From: Branchiostoma floridae | Taxonomy: Eukaryota; Chordata; Leptocardii; Amphioxiformes; Branchiostomatidae | Length of the DNA stretch: 21,453 bases | Assembly (NCBI RefSeq): GCF_000003815.2 | Contig: NW_023365875.1 | Span: forward strand, 1-21,453 | Direction: 5' to 3' | Shown here: one piece after another, positions 17,736 to 21,453 of the stretch | How the letters are laid out: each line of letters opens with the position of its first letter | Position numbering within the stretch: position 1 is the stretch's first letter | Translations under genes and position numbers: made by a program | The notes under the pieces: model-generated | Databases searched by the model: none | Told to the model about the DNA's origin: nothing | Seen by the model: only the letters and a program-made list of their open reading frames with translations

Positions 17736-17901
17736 CTTCTGTCATTGACACCCACCCACATTCATAAATTCCCCGGAAATACAAAATCTTCTCTGATTTG
17801 GAAAAAAATAGCAATAATCAATAGTATGTATATGTCTCCAGCATATATAGGAATATCAATTCAATCCATACTTTTGATCAAGAAAAATAGTCATCCAAAG
17901 T

Positions 17902-17918
17902 TGACCTATATTTGACCT
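17902..17918 (-). promoter_or_regulatory. DR5 nuclear-receptor element, copy 3
   Basis: TGACCT-ATATT-TGACCT, exactly 183 bp after copy 2. Confidence 0.5.
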
Positions 17919-18084
17919 CTTCTGTCATTGACACCCACCCACATTCATAAATTCCCCGGAAATACAAAATCTTCTCTGATTTGGAAAAAAATAGCAATAA
18001 TCAATAGTACTTATATATCTCCAACATATATTGGAATGTCAACTCAATCCATACTTTTGATCAAGAAAAGTAGTCATCCAAAGT

Positions 18085-18101
18085 TGACCTATATTTGACC
18101 T
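18085..18101 (-). promoter_or_regulatory. DR5 nuclear-receptor element, copy 4
   Basis: TGACCT-ATATT-TGACCT, exactly 183 bp after copy 3. Confidence 0.5.
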
Positions 18102-18267
18102 CTTCTGTCATTGACACCCACCCACATTCATAAATTCCCCGGAAATGCAAAATCTTCTCTGATTTGGAAAAAAATAGCAATAATCAATAGTACGTATATA
18201 TCTCCAACATATATTGGAATGTCAAGTCAATCCATACTTTTGATGAAGAAAAATACTCATCCAAAGT

Positions 18268-18284
18268 TGACCTATATTTGACCT
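18268..18284 (-). promoter_or_regulatory. DR5 nuclear-receptor element, copy 5
   Basis: TGACCT-ATATT-TGACCT, exactly 183 bp after copy 4. In the next repeat copy (about 18450) the motif is lost. Confidence 0.5.
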
Positions 18285-19064
18285 CTTGTGTTATTGCTAC
18301 CCAGTCACATTCAGAAAATAGACGGAAATAGAAAAACTTGTCTGATTTCAAAAAACATTTGCAATAATCAATAGTACGTATATGTCTCCAACATATATTG
18401 GAATCTCAAGTCAATCCATGCTTTTGATGAAAAAATATAGCTTTTGGAACTTGAGGTAAATTTCAGCTGTTACATTACTTACACCTAGCTCCATTCCAAA
18501 ATTCCACGGAAATGTAAAATCATGTCTGATTTTTCAAAAACTAGTAAGAATCAATAGTACATATATCTTTCCAGTATATCTAGGAACATGAAGTAAATCC
18601 ATGCTTTTGATTCAAGCAATATACTCATTACAAGTTGGGCCAAATTTTGCTTGTATTCTTGTTTACAGTGAGCCCCTTCAGAAATGCCCTGGACTCAGGA
18701 AAACATGTCTCTTTTTTTTAAAATCAAGAAATAGTCAATATTACTTGTATGTCTATAACTTATGAGGGAATATCAATTCAAGCCTCGCTTCTGACTAAGA
18801 AATATAGACTTTGAAAGTACATGTTAACATGCTGGCTATATTAATTTGAATGTGGTTTAACTTCTCAGTATTCCATGGCTAAGTGATATGCTACTTGATT
18901 GCCTCAAGCTATAGAAATCATTGGATTTAGAATTCCTTTTTCTTCATTATATATGGGGTGATTGAGGAGATACATGCTTTTGGTAAAGAATATAGACTTA
19001 AGTAATTAGTGGCCACAAACATACATATTGGAGTCATCCTGAAAGGAAACAATATCTATACTAG

Positions 19065-19164
19065 NNNNNNNNNNNNNNNNNNNNNNNNNNNNNNNNNNNN
19101 NNNNNNNNNNNNNNNNNNNNNNNNNNNNNNNNNNNNNNNNNNNNNNNNNNNNNNNNNNNNNNNN
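19065..19164. other. Assembly gap (100 N) inside the tandem array
   Basis: Exactly 100 N. Both flanks are diverged copies of the 183-bp repeat, so the gap probably reflects repeat collapse and its true length may be any number of repeat units. Confidence 0.95.
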
Positions 19165-19567
19165 ATGAAGATATATAGACTCTGATTCTTACTCTGATAG
19201 TACATGGAACTTAAGCATATTTGTTGTGTGCTGCATATATCACTTGAGTGCATAAGTAGCTTTGCTTACAAACTGATTTTTTGGCTATAAGGATAAAGGA
19301 ACAAAATATTGTAAAGCACTGAATTTAATACATTGCAGATTTCTGATTTTATAACAGCTGTCTGTATAGAAATATAATGTTGTGAACACTGCAAGGCATA
19401 CCCTGCCCCCCTCCCCCTCACACATATATTATGTATCTGGCTATTCAAGTGGTGTATGGTGACTCACACCATATCAAAGTACAGTGTCTATTAGTAGAAT
19501 TGAAGAGTATGATAGTTCAATAAGTCTTTATAAACTTTCCACTGTGAAATATTTTCTTTTTTGCAGA

Positions 19568-20880
19568 TGGTGTCTGCTCAGCGGTGGAAGCAAGTTGAAC
19601 ACTGAAGACTTTTAGTTCTGACATGATGATGTACCTTCTTAACAAAGGAGTTGAATGCAAACCTAGGCATATTTATAATTTATTGTAATTTGAGAATATC
19701 ATGGTATTTTATCCAGAGTTTTAGATTTTCAATGCAATGATTTGTAAAGTTGTTTCATATACAGTGTACATGTCCTTATTGTATATTGTAAATGGGTAAT
19801 GTTCGCAGTGTTTTTGTGTTTTTTTGCAGTAATGAAGTACGTGTAACTGCAGGCTTGAAGTGATTGCAAATATTTGGCCTTTAACAGAAAAACCCTGCAT
19901 GGCAGTTTCAACCGTGAACTTAAAACTACTACCAACACTCCATTTTCTCCCTTTTACAGAAGTACATGTTTTAAAATAATCCCTTTTTAAGTTTTATAAT
20001 TGTTGATTTCAGAACTAACTCTAAGATGTTACATATTTTTTATCAATGCTATTTATTTATTCTTATATATAGTACAATGAAGCACTACTTTGCCAGTGTT
20101 TTGAAAGTTATCAAATTGAAAGTCATTGATATTTTGTGTTTGTTGGTTTTAACATTTGCAATGATGTATTGAAACAGTATTGCTATCTTTGGCATTAGGA
20201 ATTCTATTCATGAGCATTTCCTGTAATAGAATGTTGTTTCATTGAGTAAAACAATGCTGGGTTATGTATGAAATATAGACCAACTTTACACAGTGTAATG
20301 TAACATTGATAGAATGTATGAAATCATATATTTTCCACATAGCTGTTGGTACTTTGCTATCATAGTGCTTGTGTGAACTTGTAACAGCTACATGTATGTC
20401 CAATAAGAAATAACCAGCTTTCGGCAATTTTTTCATGTGTTTATCTTATTGCAGATTAAAAAGTGAACCAAAACAAAAGTCTGTATCTGATTTGCATCTT
20501 GTTTTGCACTGATTATGGTGATGCAACAGTAATAGAAATGCTTTGAAGATACTTGTAAATGTTGATACCAAATTTGTCCAGCTTAAAAACAAACCTTAGC
20601 CAAATCCTAACCCTAGCCTTAGTAGCAATAAAGGAATCCAATAACAGGAACATTTGGCCTGTATTTCCGTTTGACTTCTATTTTTGTACATGAATTGATG
20701 TTGAAAAATTGTAGCCGTGTCTTTTTTAGCACAGTACAGAAAATCCAAGATGTTTTGATAATTTCTTGGAAATAACAATTTCAATTGATGAGAAATATAC
20801 ATCAGCATCTTGCTGCCTGGTGCAGCATACTGTATTGTTTTGTTACAATTCAAATAAAGTTAAAGAGATATACTTTCACC
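19568..20880 (+). other. Possible terminal exon with long 3'UTR of an unidentified gene
   Basis: A strong acceptor-like tract, TATTTTCTTTTTTGCAG, ends at 19567. All three frames close within about 16 codons behind it; the frame beginning directly with ATG encodes 12 residues (MVSAQRWKQVEH) and then TGA. More than 1 kb of AT-rich sequence without an open frame follows, with AATAAA at 20627-20632 and 20853-20858. This is the look of a last exon made mostly of 3'UTR. It may be spliced to the exon ending at 17079, but no coding exon was found between them, so the product is unknown; a long non-coding RNA is equally possible. Confidence 0.35.
20853..20858 (+). terminator. Possible polyadenylation signal
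   Basis: AATAAA in TTCAAATAAAGTTAAAG at the end of the long AT-rich stretch; an alternative AATAAA lies at 20627-20632. Confidence 0.4.
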
Positions 20881-21089
20881 AGATGTTTACAAATACAAAC
20901 AACGTTTCTTTATTCTCACAAATTCTGAAAAATTGACTTTTCTTCTTCTCCTTTGTATGGCAAAGCCCCTTGAAGTAAGAGCTATGCCATCTGTTACTAA
21001 CATGGTATTTTATTTCGTTGAAATTTCATGTTTTAAATTTTTTCCATAGCATAAAAGCTTCCCAACATATTGGCATCGTTTAAAGTTAG

Positions 21090-21300
21090 CATGACTTCGC
21101 CTATATCCTGCAGCCGGAAGATCGGTAGATCTATTTGGATATCATGTATATCGCTAAGGAAAGGGCTCCCCGATTTAAATATACCGCGCGTACCACTTCC
21201 GGGTATCCGTCATCCTTAGCGAAAACCATGAGGCGAGCCTCGTTTTGGTGAGCCGGTCCGTCGCCGTACCCCTTTGTTTGGTACCATGCTACCAGCACCA
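21090..21300 (+). promoter_or_regulatory. Promoter-like segment
   Basis: GC content rises after 1.5 kb of AT-rich DNA. There is an inverted ETS-type site (CCGGAAG, about 21114), a TATA-like TTTAAATATA (about 21174-21183), CCGCGCG, and ACTTCCGG at 21195-21202. TCGCTAAGGA (21151-21160) and TCCTTAGCGA (21213-21222) form a 10-bp inverted repeat around the TATA-like stretch. Strand and target gene are uncertain, since the window ends shortly after. Confidence 0.35.
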
Positions 21301-21453
21301 CACCGCCTGAGATTGCAGTTTAGCGCTCTTCCGCATGAAGTCGCGGTAGGTATATACAACTCTGACGTTTCAGCGTATATAAGTTATACTTTGATAGCAA
21401 AGGATGCGATTGTAGTATGAGAATATCCAAATAGAAGTTAGGTATGAATGTGT

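Larger units (their letters stand above)
17450..19200 (+). repeat. 183-bp tandem repeat array
   Basis: The anchor ATAATCA followed by ATAG recurs at 17631, 17814, 17997, 18180 and 18364, that is every 183-184 bp. Diverged copies continue at about 18547 and 18731. A second anchor (CTTTTGATCAAGAAA-like) gives further copies near 17497, 18784 and 18975. The central copies (about 17600-18250) are nearly identical; those toward both ends decay progressively. Sequence right after the gap (ATGAAGATATATAGACTCTG at 19165) fits one more copy, so the array spans the gap. No coding capacity. Confidence 0.9.

Noticed and set aside
17450-19050. Regular repeats as a possible CRISPR array
   Set aside because: The 183-bp units repeat over their whole length with no unique spacers, and the context is animal DNA.

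Overview
The window looks like animal DNA, most likely amphioxus (Branchiostoma). The basis is a recognisable C2H2 zinc-finger family with fingers of the type [13 protein letters not shown][15 protein letters not shown], together with GT-AG introns, AATAAA polyadenylation signals, GT and TA microsatellites and short tandem repeats. The species call is from memory of the family, not from a search. Two 100-N assembly gaps (3123-3222 and 19065-19164) are present.

Positions 1 to about 16,570 hold four tandem C2H2 zinc-finger (ZNF) genes, all on the + strand. Gene 1 is cut by the left edge of the window (10 readable fingers plus one out of frame). Gene 2 (CDS 5044-5967) has 9 fingers, gene 3 (CDS 9101-10207) has 11, and gene 4 (CDS 13326-14186) has 8 plus a ninth that is out of frame. 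Genes 2-4 share one architecture: a TATA-type promoter, a non-coding first exon ending in CCAG/GTAAG, an intron of about 1.0-1.1 kb ending in TTTACAG, and a single coding exon. That exon encodes a 49-residue leader of unknown type followed by the finger array. Each gene then has a 3'UTR of 0.9-1.3 kb made of decayed finger remnants and a TTCAAAGTAGTGAAG minisatellite, closed by AATAAA. The flanks come in two classes: genes 1 and 4 share one tail, genes 2 and 3 another. This points to unequal exchange among repeat units of about 4.3 kb. Scaffold residues of the fingers are almost fixed while the DNA-contacting positions differ from finger to finger, and individual fingers appear to have moved between genes.

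From about 16,600 the sequence changes character. A CRE/GC-box segment is followed by a fifth copy of the ZNF promoter and first exon (about 16,798-16,932), joined to unrelated exon-like sequence with a YY1-type site and a possible donor at 17079/17080. Next is a 183-bp tandem repeat of about nine to ten copies (about 17,450-19,200). Five consecutive copies each carry a perfect DR5 nuclear-receptor element (TGACCT-N5-TGACCT). A possible terminal exon begins at 19568, with a long AT-rich 3'UTR ending near AATAAA at 20853. I could find no coding exon between 17,080 and 19,567, so the product of this candidate fifth transcription unit is unknown. The right end (about 21,090-21,453) is promoter-like, with an ETS site, a TATA-like stretch and two inverted repeats.

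The most noteworthy points are the DR5-bearing satellite, the finger-shuffling ZNF cluster with eroding C-termini, the shared promoter with a conserved six-codon upstream ORF, and a long palindromic insertion at 2363-2508.
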